Assembly (NCBI RefSeq): GCF_001477625.1 | Contig: NZ_CP013692.1 | Location: forward strand, 124,001 to 188,000 | DNA length: 64,000 bases | Source of the DNA: Paucibacter sp. KCTC 42545 | GTDB taxonomy: Bacteria; Pseudomonadota; Gammaproteobacteria; Burkholderiales; Burkholderiaceae_C | Direction: 5' to 3' | Shown here: in pieces, positions 1 through 9,366 of the stretch | Numbering within the stretch: the first letter of the stretch is position 1 | Layout: each line of letters opens with the position of its first letter | Made by a program: the position numbers and the translations under genes | The notes under the pieces: generated by a model | Database searches by the model: none | Seen by the model: the letters and a program-made list of their open reading frames with translations, nothing else | What the model was told of the DNA's origin: nothing

Positions 1-146
1 TGGGGTCGATTGCATTTGAGCTTGGCCTGAATGCCGAGCGACAAGGCCCGGCTGCAGCGGCTGGCAATCGATGAAAAAGGGCTGCCGCAGCAGCCCTCGT
101 CTGAGTCGCGTTGCCTCGCGCCAAATGGCGACGCAAGGCCTGGATT

Positions 147-1055
147 TCAGGCTTGTTTGCGGCGGCTGGCCAGCATGAGTGCGCCCACGGCCGCACCCAG
201 CAGCAATAGCGAGCTTGGCTCCGGCACAGCGGACGGCGCGTCTGCGAGGCCGGTGGCGTAGGTCTTCAAAACGCTGCCATTGCCCTGATTCCAGTCGTAG
301 TAATAGAGCTTGTTATTGGCATAGGTCAGGCCGGCGGTGAGGCCATCTACGCCCACCGCATAGGTGTCAAGCAAAGCGCCGGTGCTGATGTCAAAGCGCC
401 GGATGGAAGCGTTGGCAAGGTAGTCAAGCACCCAGATCGACGAGTGCAGGGTGTCCACCGCAAAGTCGGCAATGCCAGCGCCGCCCAGGGTCAAGGTGGC
501 CAAGGTGGTGTCGGGGGCGGCGATCGATGACGTGCGAATCTGATGCAGATTGCTGAAACCGTAAGTTGAGGATGAATTGGTGCGATAGAGCATGCCGCCG
601 CGAACGTCGATCGGGTCGCCGCCAAAGGCCGCCGTTTCGGCCGAGATGACGCTCGCGGCCCCGGTGGTCTTGCCGATTCGGTAGATGTCCTTGCCGTTGC
701 TGTTGGCGGTGTAGTCACTGAAATAGTAGTAGTCCGCGTCGGCCGCCACCGAGACCACATGGTTGGCTGTATTCGTCGTGCCGCTGCCGGAATACTGGAT
801 CGCTCCGATGGTGCGGTTGCCGACGATATTGCCGCTCAAGTCTGTGCGCACAATGCTGTTCGTTGATTGCTGCACGAAGAGCAATTCATTGGCCGAGGCA
901 TCAAAGCCCATGCCTTGAGGATTGAAGTTGCTACTCGATGCGCCCAAGCCAGCCGCCAGCGCATAGCTGCTACTCAAGGTCAGGCCGGCTTGAGCGGCCA
1001 AAGGGCTGAGCGCCAGCAGGGATGCCGTGCCAATCACGGCAAATTTCTTCAACAT
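147..1055 (-). CDS. PEP-CTERM sorting domain protein
   Basis: 302-residue secreted protein. The start chosen is the ATG at 1055, because it opens directly on a signal peptide (MLKKFAVIGTASLLAL, cleavage after AAQAG); an upstream GTG-type start would add a non-signal leader. The body has repeated short blocks of beta-propeller character (Ser/Thr/Gly/Asp-rich, with SNGKDIYRIGK and ANNKLYYYD). The C terminus is a textbook PEP-CTERM tag: VPEPSS, a hydrophobic span, then the basic end SRRKQA. Family knowledge says such proteins are processed by an exosortase encoded elsewhere and usually reach the cell surface or exopolysaccharide. The binding role of the propeller-like body is unknown. It is one of four PEP-CTERM substrates in this window. 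Confidence 0.9.
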   Translation of the reverse strand: MLKKFAVIGTASLLALSPLAAQAGLTLSSSYALAAGLGASSSNFNPQGMGFDASANELLFVQQSTNSIVRTDLSGNIVGNRTIGAIQYSGSGTTNTANHVVSVAADADYYYFSDYTANSNGKDIYRIGKTTGAASVISAETAAFGGDPIDVRGGMLYRTNSSSTYGFSNLHQIRTSSIAAPDTTLATLTLGGAGIADFAVDTLHSSIWVLDYLANASIRRFDISTGALLDTYAVGVDGLTAGLTYANNKLYYYDWNQGNGSVLKTYATGLADAPSAVPEPSSLLLLGAAVGALMLASRRKQA

Positions 1056-1597
1056 GGATAAATTCCATTCAGGTTGGTTGACAAGCAAGGCCACAAGAGC
1101 CCAAGGGGTTGCTGGGTCTTGCTTACCGTCCCACGCAGCGCCATTGTCTGGGGCCCTCGTCAGCGGTCTATCCCCGCAGTAGAGGGGTACTGATCCTCAT
1201 TTGCCAATTACTGCCGCCTTTTGGGTAGGGGCCTAAGCGGCGGCTGAAATGCCGCGTACACCGACCAAAGACATGCTTAGGGCCGAAACTGCTATTGCTC
1301 TTGTCGGGGCTGCATGTTGAGCGCTGCTGCCATCTCGGCAAAGCTGATCTCCTGTTGCGAGGACTTGCCCCAGCGCTAGCCGGCTTAGCTGCGGCAAGCC
1401 GGCCTTGCCAAGGACATTTCTCGACGGGCGGCGGCTCCCGAGCGGAGATACTTTCAAGGGAACAGTTGAATTTCCTAACCGTCCAAACCCTAGGCGGCTA
1501 CCATCGCAAAGTGCCCGCCAGTTAAATCGAGGGCGTCTTGCCACCCCTGTACCGCGCTTTTGGCTCTGACGGCGCGGCCCCAAATAGCTCGTCCAGC
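1056..1597. other. Intergenic region between divergent PEP-CTERM and GGDEF-EAL genes
   Basis: About 540 bases separate the two divergent starts. No convincing gene is seen; open frames here have no recognisable protein features. The only structured stretch noticed is around 1168-1202, where CCCC and GGGG tracts face each other and a TAGAGGGGTAC string occurs. A related string lies upstream of the PEP-CTERM gene starting at 10080 (see findings). No clear sigma-70 or sigma-54 promoter could be assigned by eye. Confidence 0.5.
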
Positions 1598-3943
1598 ATG
1601 GATAAATCGCCCGCCGACGCTGTCTCCCTCGATGCCGCCTCCCGCACGCCAGACAAGGCGCTTGAGGGCGTTGCCAACTCGTGCGTAGAACTCGCCGAGC
1701 GTAAGCGCAAGGAAGAGGCCTTGCGGCGCAGCAAGGCCATGCTGGAGCGCACCGAAAAGCTGGCGCGTATCGGCAGTTTTGAGTGGGAAGTCGACTCCAA
1801 CATCACGACATGGTCGCCGGAAATGTTCCGCATCTACGGGCGCGACCCCGCCCTGGGGACACCGAACCTGGAGGAGCAGGTCGAGCTGTACACGCCGCAG
1901 TCGGTGCAGCTGCTGTATGCCGCCGTTGACAAACTCTTGCTGGACGGCACACCGTACGAGATGGAGCTGATGTCCGTGCAACCCAACGGAGAGCAGCGCC
2001 CCTGCCTAGTCAGGGGGTTTCCGGAGCGCGATGAAAGCGGGCGAGTCGTTCGTTTGGCCGGGCTGGTGCAGGACATCACCGAGCGCAAATTAGCCGAGCA
2101 CTACGAACGCTTCCGCAGCAAAACCCTGGAGTTGCTTGCCGCCAACAAGCCTCTGGCTACCTTGCTTGAAACCATTGTGCGGGGAGTTGAGCAACTCCAT
2201 CCGGGCATGCTGTGCAGCATCTTGCTGCTCGACGCTGACGGCCTCCATCTCGGCAAAGGCGTGGCGCCTAGCCTGCCTGACTTTTACAACGCGGCACTCG
2301 ACGGTGTGAGCATCGGCCTAGGCGTGGGTTCTTGCGGCACAGCGGCTTTTACCGGTAAGCGCGTTGTCGTGGACGACATCGCCACGCACCCCTATTGGGC
2401 CTTGTACAAGGGGCTTGCGAGCAGTGCGGGCTTGGGGGCTTGCTGGTCGCAGCCTATCCACAGCTCGGTGGGCAAGGTGCTCGGCACCTTTGCCATTTAC
2501 CACCGCGGGCCAAACACGCCTGAGCAGGCCGATATCAACTTGATTGAACAAGTCGCGAACCTGGCCAGCATCGCCATCGAGCGCAAAGAGCAGCAAAATC
2601 AGCTGGAGCACATCGCCCACTTTGATGCGCTCACCAATCTGCCCAACCGTTCCTTGCTGGCCGATCGTCTGCAGCTGGCCATGGCGCAAGAACACCGGCG
2701 CGGCCAACAGCTGGCGGTGGTCTACCTGGACCTGGATGGCTTCAAGACCGTGAACGACCGCCACGGACACAACGTCGGCGACCGCTTGTTGATTGATCTG
2801 GCCACCCGCATGAAAGACGCGCTGCGCGACGGCGATACGCTGGCACGCATCGGTGGTGACGAGTTTGTGGCGGTGCTGGTTGATTTGGCCGAACCCGCCA
2901 TCGGTGAGCCCTTGTTGAATCGCTTGCTGACGGCCGCCGCCTCGCCCGTGCAAGTGGGCGACTTGCTGCTGCAGGTTTCGGCCAGTCTGGGCGTGACCTT
3001 CTACCCGCAGGCGCAGGACATCGATGCCGATCAACTCTTGCGTCAGGCCGACCAAGCCATGTACCAGGCCAAAGTGGCAGGCAAGAGTCGTTACCACGTC
3101 TTCGATGCCGCAAAAGACAGCAATCTGCGCGGCCACCACGAAAGCCTGGAGCGCATCCGCCTGGCGCTGGCGCAAGGCGAGTTTGTGCTGCACTACCAAC
3201 CCAAGGTCAATATGCGTAGCGGCCAGGTCGTGGGTGCCGAGGCCTTGATCCGCTGGCAGCACCCGGAAAAAGGTTTGTTGGCACCCGCCACCTTTCTGCC
3301 GCTGATTGAAGACCATCCGCTGGCCGTCGCCGTGGGCGAGTGGGTGATTGACGCCGCCTTGCACCAAATGAGCGTGTGGCAGGCCAGCGGCTTGCATCTG
3401 CCGGTGAGCGTCAACATCGGCGCACGTCAGTTGCAGCAAATGAATTTTGTGGATCGGCTGAAAGCGATTCTGGCCAAGCATCCCCAGGTGCGTGCGAGCG
3501 ACTTGGAGCTGGAGGTGCTGGAGACCAGTGCCTTGGAAGACATTGCATTGGTCTCCAGTGTGATTGAGGATTGCGCCGCCTTCGGCGTGAAGTGCGCGCT
3601 GGACGACTTTGGCACCGGCTACTCCTCACTCACCTACCTGAAACGCTTGCGCGTGGCCTTGCTCAAGATCGATCAGAGTTTTGTGCGGGACATGTTGGAC
3701 GACCCCGATGACCTGGCCATTCTGCAAGGCGTGATCGGTTTGGCCGTGGCCTTCAGGCGCCAGGTCATTGCCGAGGGCGTAGAGACCGTGGCGCATGGCG
3801 CGGCGCTGCTGCAACTGGGTTGTGAGTTGGCGCAGGGCTACGGCATTGCCCGGCCCATGCCCGCGGAGCAGATGCCCGCGTGGGTGGCCACGTGGCGGCC
3901 TGATGCGGCCTGGTGTGGAGCGCCGAATTCACCTCAAGCGTAA
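1598..3943 (+). CDS. PAS-GAF-GGDEF-EAL cyclic-di-GMP signalling protein
   Basis: 781 residues from the ATG at 1598; a TTG 60 bases upstream in frame is possible but less likely. Order of domains: a short N-terminal coil, a PAS domain (about 60-180, GSFEWEV and a PAC-type VQDITERK end), a GAF domain (about 195-340, GVGSCGTAAFTGKRVVVDDI), GGDEF (about 355-510, LDLDGFKTVNDRHGHNVGD and an intact RIGGDEF) and EAL (about 525-770, EALIRW, DDFGTGYSSL, IAEGVET). Both catalytic signatures look intact, so the protein could make and degrade cyclic-di-GMP; which activity dominates cannot be read from sequence. No membrane segment is present, so sensing is probably cytoplasmic. It stands alone, divergent from the PEP-CTERM gene. 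Confidence 0.95.
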   Translation: MDKSPADAVSLDAASRTPDKALEGVANSCVELAERKRKEEALRRSKAMLERTEKLARIGSFEWEVDSNITTWSPEMFRIYGRDPALGTPNLEEQVELYTPQSVQLLYAAVDKLLLDGTPYEMELMSVQPNGEQRPCLVRGFPERDESGRVVRLAGLVQDITERKLAEHYERFRSKTLELLAANKPLATLLETIVRGVEQLHPGMLCSILLLDADGLHLGKGVAPSLPDFYNAALDGVSIGLGVGSCGTAAFTGKRVVVDDIATHPYWALYKGLASSAGLGACWSQPIHSSVGKVLGTFAIYHRGPNTPEQADINLIEQVANLASIAIERKEQQNQLEHIAHFDALTNLPNRSLLADRLQLAMAQEHRRGQQLAVVYLDLDGFKTVNDRHGHNVGDRLLIDLATRMKDALRDGDTLARIGGDEFVAVLVDLAEPAIGEPLLNRLLTAAASPVQVGDLLLQVSASLGVTFYPQAQDIDADQLLRQADQAMYQAKVAGKSRYHVFDAAKDSNLRGHHESLERIRLALAQGEFVLHYQPKVNMRSGQVVGAEALIRWQHPEKGLLAPATFLPLIEDHPLAVAVGEWVIDAALHQMSVWQASGLHLPVSVNIGARQLQQMNFVDRLKAILAKHPQVRASDLELEVLETSALEDIALVSSVIEDCAAFGVKCALDDFGTGYSSLTYLKRLRVALLKIDQSFVRDMLDDPDDLAILQGVIGLAVAFRRQVIAEGVETVAHGAALLQLGCELAQGYGIARPMPAEQMPAWVATWRPDAAWCGAPNSPQA

Positions 3944-4051
3944 AGGCATGCAGACCAGGGCGCTCACTTGCGCAACGCGAACAGACGCGTGAGCCTTGGT
4001 TTGCAGAGGCGCTTCGCACGGTGGCTGTTCGGGTCTATGCCTTCACCTCGC

Positions 4052-4999
4052 TCATCGCACCGTTGTGGGCTGGCTGCACGCCGAAATGCTGACCAGAGAC
4101 TGCAGCGTCATCACGGCATCGAGTGACGGTGGTGTGGCTCCCGCCCGCGTGCAAGCGGCGGTACCGGCAGCCACGGCGTAGGCCAGATGGCTGGATAGCG
4201 ACTCTGAAGGCTGGCGCAGCAGGCTGGCGACCAAGCCAGCAATGCTGGCGTCACCCGCACCGACAGTGTCCACAACGTCGATGGGCGGCGGCACTCCGCG
4301 CCAGCAGCCCTGCGGCGTCAACAACTCCGCGCCTTTTGAGCCCAAGGTGTAGAGCCACCACGCGGATGGATTCCAGGCGCGCGCTTGAGCCAAGGCCTGC
4401 TCTGGCGCTACGTCGGGCAGCAGGCCGCCTAAGTCTTCATCGGACAGCTTGATGACTTGGGCCAAGCGACACATGCGCTCAAAGGTCGCCAAATAGCCCG
4501 GGCCCATCGCGTTGCGGAAGTTGGGGTCATAGCTGATGGGAATCTTGGCCGCGTGCAATTCCTCGGCCAAATCAAGCAGGCGCGGCGCCAGCGGATCGCG
4601 CGCCAAGCTGATGCCGCCGAAGTGCGCCCACTGGCACTCGGCCTGCCAGCCCAGGGGCAGCGCGTGTGGGTCGAAGTGCAAGTCGGCGCTGTTCTCGCCG
4701 ATGAAGAAATAGCTGGGCGGCGCGCTCTGCGGCACCACAGCCAGCAGGGGCGAGCGGTCAAGCCGCTGCAAAAAGCGCAGGTCCAGGCCGGCGGCCTGGC
4801 TGGCTTGCCAAAGCGCATCGCCAAAATGGCATTGGCTGATCGCGCCGGCAAAGGCGCTGGGCAGGCCGAGCGCGGCTGCGGCGCGAGCGACATTCCAGGT
4901 GGAGCCGCCGGTCTTGGCCAGCCATTGCGCGCCATCCACCCGAATCAAATCGGTCAGCGCCTCGCCGATGGCGACGAATTTGGGAAAGTGGTCCGGCAT
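4052..4999 (-). CDS. PfkB-family carbohydrate kinase (fructokinase-like)
   Basis: 315 residues from the ATG at 4999; an upstream in-frame ATG would add 19 residues without family character. PfkB signatures are clear: an N-terminal VAIGEALTDLI strand, the GGSTWNVARAAAALG sugar/Gly-Gly region and the C-terminal DTVGAGD anion-hole and catalytic Asp motif followed by ASIAGLVASLL. These enzymes phosphorylate sugars such as fructose or 2-keto-3-deoxygluconate with ATP in the cytoplasm. The exact substrate is not readable here. The gene is monocistronic, with no sugar transporter nearby, which is unusual for a dedicated catabolic fructokinase. Confidence 0.85.
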   Translation of the reverse strand: MPDHFPKFVAIGEALTDLIRVDGAQWLAKTGGSTWNVARAAAALGLPSAFAGAISQCHFGDALWQASQAAGLDLRFLQRLDRSPLLAVVPQSAPPSYFFIGENSADLHFDPHALPLGWQAECQWAHFGGISLARDPLAPRLLDLAEELHAAKIPISYDPNFRNAMGPGYLATFERMCRLAQVIKLSDEDLGGLLPDVAPEQALAQARAWNPSAWWLYTLGSKGAELLTPQGCWRGVPPPIDVVDTVGAGDASIAGLVASLLRQPSESLSSHLAYAVAAGTAACTRAGATPPSLDAVMTLQSLVSISACSQPTTVR

Positions 5000-5223
5000 A
5001 TCAGTCCTTGAGCGTCGCCAGCATGGGCCGCTGGCAGCGATGAGGTGGTGCTCCACCTTGCGGGCCGGACTCTTTTTCGTCAGGCGTCTGGCGATTGTCT
5101 CGTGCCCGCCATCAGGGGTCTGTTTGGCTTGGCTGCAATGGCCGCTGGTGGTATTGCTCCCTGCGACCCTAATGCCGACTGATGGACCTGAAAGCGGGCT
5201 TGCTGCCGCTCAGTCAATTTCTC

Positions 5224-5253
5224 AACCCGGAGCCTGCTCCAGGCTCGGGTTTG
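5224..5253. terminator. Strong hairpin between pfkB-like gene and small ORF
   Basis: The arms AACCCGGAGCCTG and CAGGCTCGGGTT pair over 12 bases with one bulge and a CTC loop, followed by TTTG. It lies just past the stop of the minus-strand small ORF at 5275-5457 and could end its transcript; there is no strong T-run on either side. Confidence 0.5.
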
Positions 5254-5274
5254 TATATGCGCGCCCCGAGAGAG

Positions 5275-5457
5275 TTACAGACTCAGCACCGCCACCAGGC
5301 TGGTCAGGCTGAAACCCACGCACAGGGCCGCCAAGCCCAGGCTTTCGGTCATTTCGCCCAAGCCACGTGCCTGGCCGCTGGTCTCGCCGATTTGGGGCAG
5401 GCCCATCTGGATCAAGTACTGCTCGGATTGGCTCAGGAAATTGGGGATGCTGCTCAT
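5275..5457 (-). CDS. Small putative membrane protein (60 aa)
   Basis: Small frame starting at an ATG with an AAGAGG stretch 11 bases upstream. The product has a polar N-terminal half (MSSIPNFLSQSEQYLIQMG) and a C-terminal hydrophobic segment of about 22 residues (SLGLAALCVGFSLTSLVAVLSL), consistent with a single-span tail-anchored peptide. A hairpin follows the stop codon. No family was recognised, and coding status rests only on the start, the hydrophobic segment and the terminator-like hairpin, so it may be spurious. Confidence 0.4.
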   Translation of the reverse strand: MSSIPNFLSQSEQYLIQMGLPQIGETSGQARGLGEMTESLGLAALCVGFSLTSLVAVLSL

Positions 5458-5619
5458 GATGTGCTTTGCCTCTTCAGTGACAGCGCGAATGGCTTGTCGA
5501 TGAAAGAAGTGTCGACAAACTTGGTGAAAACCCTATGACAAAACCAAGGGTAATCACTGATTCGGTGTTATTTCACGGAAACGGTCCGGCCGAACGCTGG
5601 GCTTGCTCGCGGCGCCGGC

Positions 5620-7914
5620 TCAGGCAAACGGCGCCAGGCCGATGCGCGCATTGGCGCGGCGGGCCAAGTCACGCTCGTCCTCCGAGGCAAAGCGGCTGTC
5701 CCACTCCCGCAGCTTAGGCGCCATCAGTGCATGCCACAGCGGCGGGATCAGGGCCACGACGATGGTGGTGAGGTAGCCGCTGATCATCTGGGGTGAGTCA
5801 GGCAAGGGCTGCAGCTCGTGGAAGGGCACTTCGCCCTGCGCATGGTGATGCGAGTGGCGGGTCAGATTGAACATGGACCAGGAGCTGATGCGCTTGGTGG
5901 TGTTCCAGGAGTGGCGCGGCTGCACCGGCGTGGCCGGGTCGCGCACCATGCCGTAGTGCTCCATATAGTTCACGATCTCCAGCAGTGCCTTGCCCCATAG
6001 CGCGCACAGCACGAAGAAGCCCGCTGCCGCTGCGCCGCCCATGACCCAGGCCAGCGCCACCAGCCCCAAGCTCATCAAGTGACCGCGGATCACCGCGTTG
6101 TGCAACCCGAAGCGCGGCAGGCCGCGGCGGCGCAGGCTGCGGGTTTCGATCTGCCAGGCGCTGACATTGCCCCGGACGGTCGAGATCAGCACATGCGCAT
6201 AGACATTGCGGCCACGCGGCGCGGTGGCCGGGTCGTCAATGGTCGAGACATAGCGGTGGTGGCCGTAGACATGCTCGATGGCAAAGATGGTGTCGAAGCT
6301 GAAGGCCAGCAGCCAGCGGCCCACCCCCATCGAGACCGGGTCCCAGGTGCGGTGCGTCAGCTCATGGGCGGTGATGGTGCCCACCATGCCAATCATCAGG
6401 CCGGTGAGGATGGCGGCCGACACATGGTGAGGCCAGGCCGTGGCCGCGCGCGCGGCCAGTAAGTCGTAGCCACTCCAGCCACTGAGCCAGGCGCCAAAGC
6501 CCAGCGGGTCGCCCGCCGACACACCCCACACGGCAGCGAAGCAGATCAGCAGCAAGAGCGGCAAGGCCAGCCAGAGCTGCGCGGTCAGCAGGCCCGGGTA
6601 CTTGAACTGCGGTGTGCGGCTGTCTTCGCCCAGAACAGCGTCGCCCACGATGTAGAAGCCGAGTACCGTCAGCAGGCAGAGCGTGATCCAGCTGCCGCCG
6701 GCCAGCAGCGCGGCCGCTGCACTCAGGCCCACGGCGTGGAACAGGGCGTATTTCAGATAATCCAGCACGCTGGCCGGCGTTGTCGCGGCAGGTGCTGGGA
6801 TGCTGGCGCGTTGCGTTGTCGCCTCGCTCTGAGATGCGGGCGCAGACGTAGACGCTGCCGCAGCAGTAGTGAGGCCTGCGGCGGCATTGTGCTGGGTGGT
6901 GAAGCGGTCCGCGTGGATGTGCTCCGCCGCCACACCGTGTTGCTGCAGCAGGGCCGCTGCCGCATCAATCATGGCTGGCGGCCCGCACAGATAGGCGTGG
7001 GCGCCGGGCAGCAGGGCGCCAAGCAGGTGTTCGGTGATCAAGCCCCGCGCGCCGGTCCAGAACTCATTGGCCTCGGGCTCGGGCTCGGACAGCACAGGCA
7101 CAAAGTTGAAGGCTGCGGGCCACAGCGCGGCGAGCTCGGCGATCTCGTCCAGCGCATACAAATCCTTGGCCTTGCGGGCGCCGAACAGCAGAGTGACCGA
7201 GCGCGTCACGCCGGTGGCCAGGGCCTCTTGCAAGATCGCCAGCACCGGCGCCAGGCCGCTGCCGCCGGCCACCATCAGCAGCGGCGCATCGGCCGGCCGC
7301 AGGGTGAAATGGCCCAGCGGACCTTCAATTTGCACTGACTGGCCCAGCAGCTCTTGTTGATTGACCAGGGTGGAGAAGGCGCCGCCCGGCACCTGCCGCA
7401 CAAAGAACTCCACCTGCCCATCGTCGCGGCAGGGCGCGGCAAAAGAGTAGCTGCGCTGCATACCCGGCAATGCTGCCAGCGAGAGCTCGGCAAACTGCCC
7501 GGCCTGGAAGCTCAGGCGCTGCGCCAGTTGGATGCGCAGGCGGGTGATGTCGTGAGTCAGGCGCTCTTGCGCGATGACATGCCCGGCCACACGCTGGCGC
7601 TGCGCTTGGGCAAGGGGTGCGAGCTCGATGCGCACATCGGACAAAGGGATGCTTTGGCAGGCCAGGATCATGCCGGCATCCAGGTCTTCGTCGCTGAGCA
7701 GATAGCTGGTCTCGGTCAGCTGTTTGACCTGCCCGCTGGTCAGCTTGCACTTGCAGCTGGCGCAGCCGCCGACGCGGCAGCTGTAAGGCATCTCCACACC
7801 TTGGCGCAGCGCGGCCTGCAGCAGGGTCTCGTCGGCCTGCACGAGGATGTGCGTGGCATTGATCAGCGCCACATGGGGCGCCGGCTTGGGCGCGGTCTTG
7901 ATCTTGAGCGGCAT
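5620..7914 (-). CDS. alkB: Alkane 1-monooxygenase fused to ferredoxin and FAD/NAD reductase
   Basis: 764 residues from the ATG at 7914, preceded by AGGAGA. Residues 1-95 are a plant-type 2Fe-2S ferredoxin with Cys46, Cys51, Cys54 and Cys86. Residues about 105-335 are a ferredoxin-NADP reductase-type module: RSYS at 154-157 for FAD, GGSG at 217-220 and CGPP at 310-313 for NAD(P)H. After an Ala/Thr-rich linker (about 340-380), residues 385-740 are an integral-membrane di-iron hydroxylase with the histidine boxes HELTH (517-521), GHH (551-553), EHYG (652-655) and HSHHH (687-691). Family knowledge: AlkB hydroxylates the terminal carbon of medium-chain alkanes and normally takes electrons from separate rubredoxin and reductase proteins. 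Here the whole chain is in one polypeptide. A related XylM-like substrate is possible. The divergent AraC gene is the likely regulator. Confidence 0.9.
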   Translation of the reverse strand: MPLKIKTAPKPAPHVALINATHILVQADETLLQAALRQGVEMPYSCRVGGCASCKCKLTSGQVKQLTETSYLLSDEDLDAGMILACQSIPLSDVRIELAPLAQAQRQRVAGHVIAQERLTHDITRLRIQLAQRLSFQAGQFAELSLAALPGMQRSYSFAAPCRDDGQVEFFVRQVPGGAFSTLVNQQELLGQSVQIEGPLGHFTLRPADAPLLMVAGGSGLAPVLAILQEALATGVTRSVTLLFGARKAKDLYALDEIAELAALWPAAFNFVPVLSEPEPEANEFWTGARGLITEHLLGALLPGAHAYLCGPPAMIDAAAALLQQHGVAAEHIHADRFTTQHNAAAGLTTAAAASTSAPASQSEATTQRASIPAPAATTPASVLDYLKYALFHAVGLSAAAALLAGGSWITLCLLTVLGFYIVGDAVLGEDSRTPQFKYPGLLTAQLWLALPLLLLICFAAVWGVSAGDPLGFGAWLSGWSGYDLLAARAATAWPHHVSAAILTGLMIGMVGTITAHELTHRTWDPVSMGVGRWLLAFSFDTIFAIEHVYGHHRYVSTIDDPATAPRGRNVYAHVLISTVRGNVSAWQIETRSLRRRGLPRFGLHNAVIRGHLMSLGLVALAWVMGGAAAAGFFVLCALWGKALLEIVNYMEHYGMVRDPATPVQPRHSWNTTKRISSWSMFNLTRHSHHHAQGEVPFHELQPLPDSPQMISGYLTTIVVALIPPLWHALMAPKLREWDSRFASEDERDLARRANARIGLAPFA

Positions 7915-8063
7915 GTCTTTGTCTCCTGGCCGTGTGCATCCCGGCTGTTGTGTCTCGATGCTAGAAAGTCGGCCCCGCTTTGCCGAGGTCCAGCGTTGAC
8001 AAGCGGAGGTCATTTTTTGACAATCCGGCGCCCGCCCCGGGTTCACCCGATAGAGTCGGACGC

Positions 8064-9125
8064 ATGCCCAAGCACATCCAAACCATCCAGCTGCAGTCGC
8101 TCTACATCCGCCAGATCGCTGAGCATGTGGCTGCCGTGGGGGGCGATGTGGCGCAGTGGCTGGCGCGCGGCGGACTGCGGCCGGCGCAGTTGGCGCTTGA
8201 ATTGCCCGAGCTGCCAATGGATGCTTTTGCCCGCTTGGTGGAGGGCGCCATCGCGATCACCAAGGAGCCGGCGCTGGGCTTGTTGGTCGGTGATCGGCTA
8301 CGCATCAACACCCTTGGCGTGCTGGGTTTTGCGGCCATGAGCGGCGGCTCTTTGCGCCAGGTGATCGAGCTGCTGGTGCGCTATATCGGTCTGCGCACCT
8401 CGCTGGTGTCGCTGGCCGTGCAAGTGCATCGCCATGAGCTGCGCTTGATGGTGCTGGAGCCGATTGCCCTGGGCAGCGCGCGGCGATCGGTGCTGGAGGC
8501 GGTGCTGCTGGCGCTCAAACATGCGCTGGAGTTCAACCGGGTGGGTCATGGGATGGGCGGCGGGCTGTCCAGCGGCCCGGTCAGCCGCGTGGCCTTCGCC
8601 ATGCCGGCGCCCGCCTATGCCGACTTTGCCCGCCAGCTCGTGGGCTGCGAGCTGGCTTGGTCCAGCAGCTGGAGCGGCTTGGCTTTGCCCATCGCGCGGG
8701 CCGATGAAGCCCTGAGCGCTGCCGACGCGAGCGCCTATGCGCAAGCCGAGCAGCTGTGTGAGCGCGAACGGCTCCGCCTCGCGAGCCAGCAGAGCACCAC
8801 GGCGCGGGTGCGGCGCCTGCTGCTCGAATCAAGCGCCGGCCTGCCGGGCCTGCCCTTGGTGGCGCGCCAGCTGCATCTGGGCCAGCGCACCTTGCATCGG
8901 CGGCTGCTGGAGGAGGGGACTTCGTTCCGACAAATCACCGAAGACTTGCGGCGCAGCTTGGCCAGCGAGCATCTGCAGCGCGGCCAGCTAACGGTGCAGG
9001 AAGTGGCCTACCTCTTGGGCTACACCGACCTGGCCAATTTCCGCCGTGCCTTCCGGCGTTGGCAAGGCATGTCGCCGTCTGACTACCGGGCGGCGTGCGC
9101 CGATGCATCAAAGACGCGGGATTGA
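8064..9125 (+). CDS. AraC-family regulator, probable activator of the divergent alkane hydroxylase
   Basis: 353 residues from the ATG at 8064; an in-frame start 84 bases upstream lacks family character. The N-terminal 190 residues match the arabinose-binding-type effector domain seen in OruR-like and virulence AraC proteins. The last 100 residues form two helix-turn-helix motifs (LPLVARQLHLGQRTLHRRLLEEG, then VQEVAYLLGYTDLANFRRAFRRWQGMSPSDYR), the standard AraC C-terminal signature. It is divergent from the fused hydroxylase gene with about 150 bases between starts, so it probably responds to alkane or a related lipid and controls that gene. The effector is not known. Confidence 0.9.
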   Translation: MPKHIQTIQLQSLYIRQIAEHVAAVGGDVAQWLARGGLRPAQLALELPELPMDAFARLVEGAIAITKEPALGLLVGDRLRINTLGVLGFAAMSGGSLRQVIELLVRYIGLRTSLVSLAVQVHRHELRLMVLEPIALGSARRSVLEAVLLALKHALEFNRVGHGMGGGLSSGPVSRVAFAMPAPAYADFARQLVGCELAWSSSWSGLALPIARADEALSAADASAYAQAEQLCERERLRLASQQSTTARVRRLLLESSAGLPGLPLVARQLHLGQRTLHRRLLEEGTSFRQITEDLRRSLASEHLQRGQLTVQEVAYLLGYTDLANFRRAFRRWQGMSPSDYRAACADASKTRD

Positions 9126-9366
9126 GTGGCGGTTGTCGGCCGGTGCCGGGCGCGGATAGCCGCCCTTAGGCGCTCACACGCCACGCGCATTGGCCGCTGC
9201 GCTTGAGCGCTTGCATACACGCATGAGTGCAGTCCCAGGCGCGGAGCTTTCTAAGGCGGGTTTCAAATGGCATCCAGCAGATCGCCACAGTCCTGCGCCC
9301 GACCCCTTGAGAAAAAGCTCCCAAAGGGTCAGGTCTTGCTTCAGCCTCGGGTGGCCCTCGCCGAGA

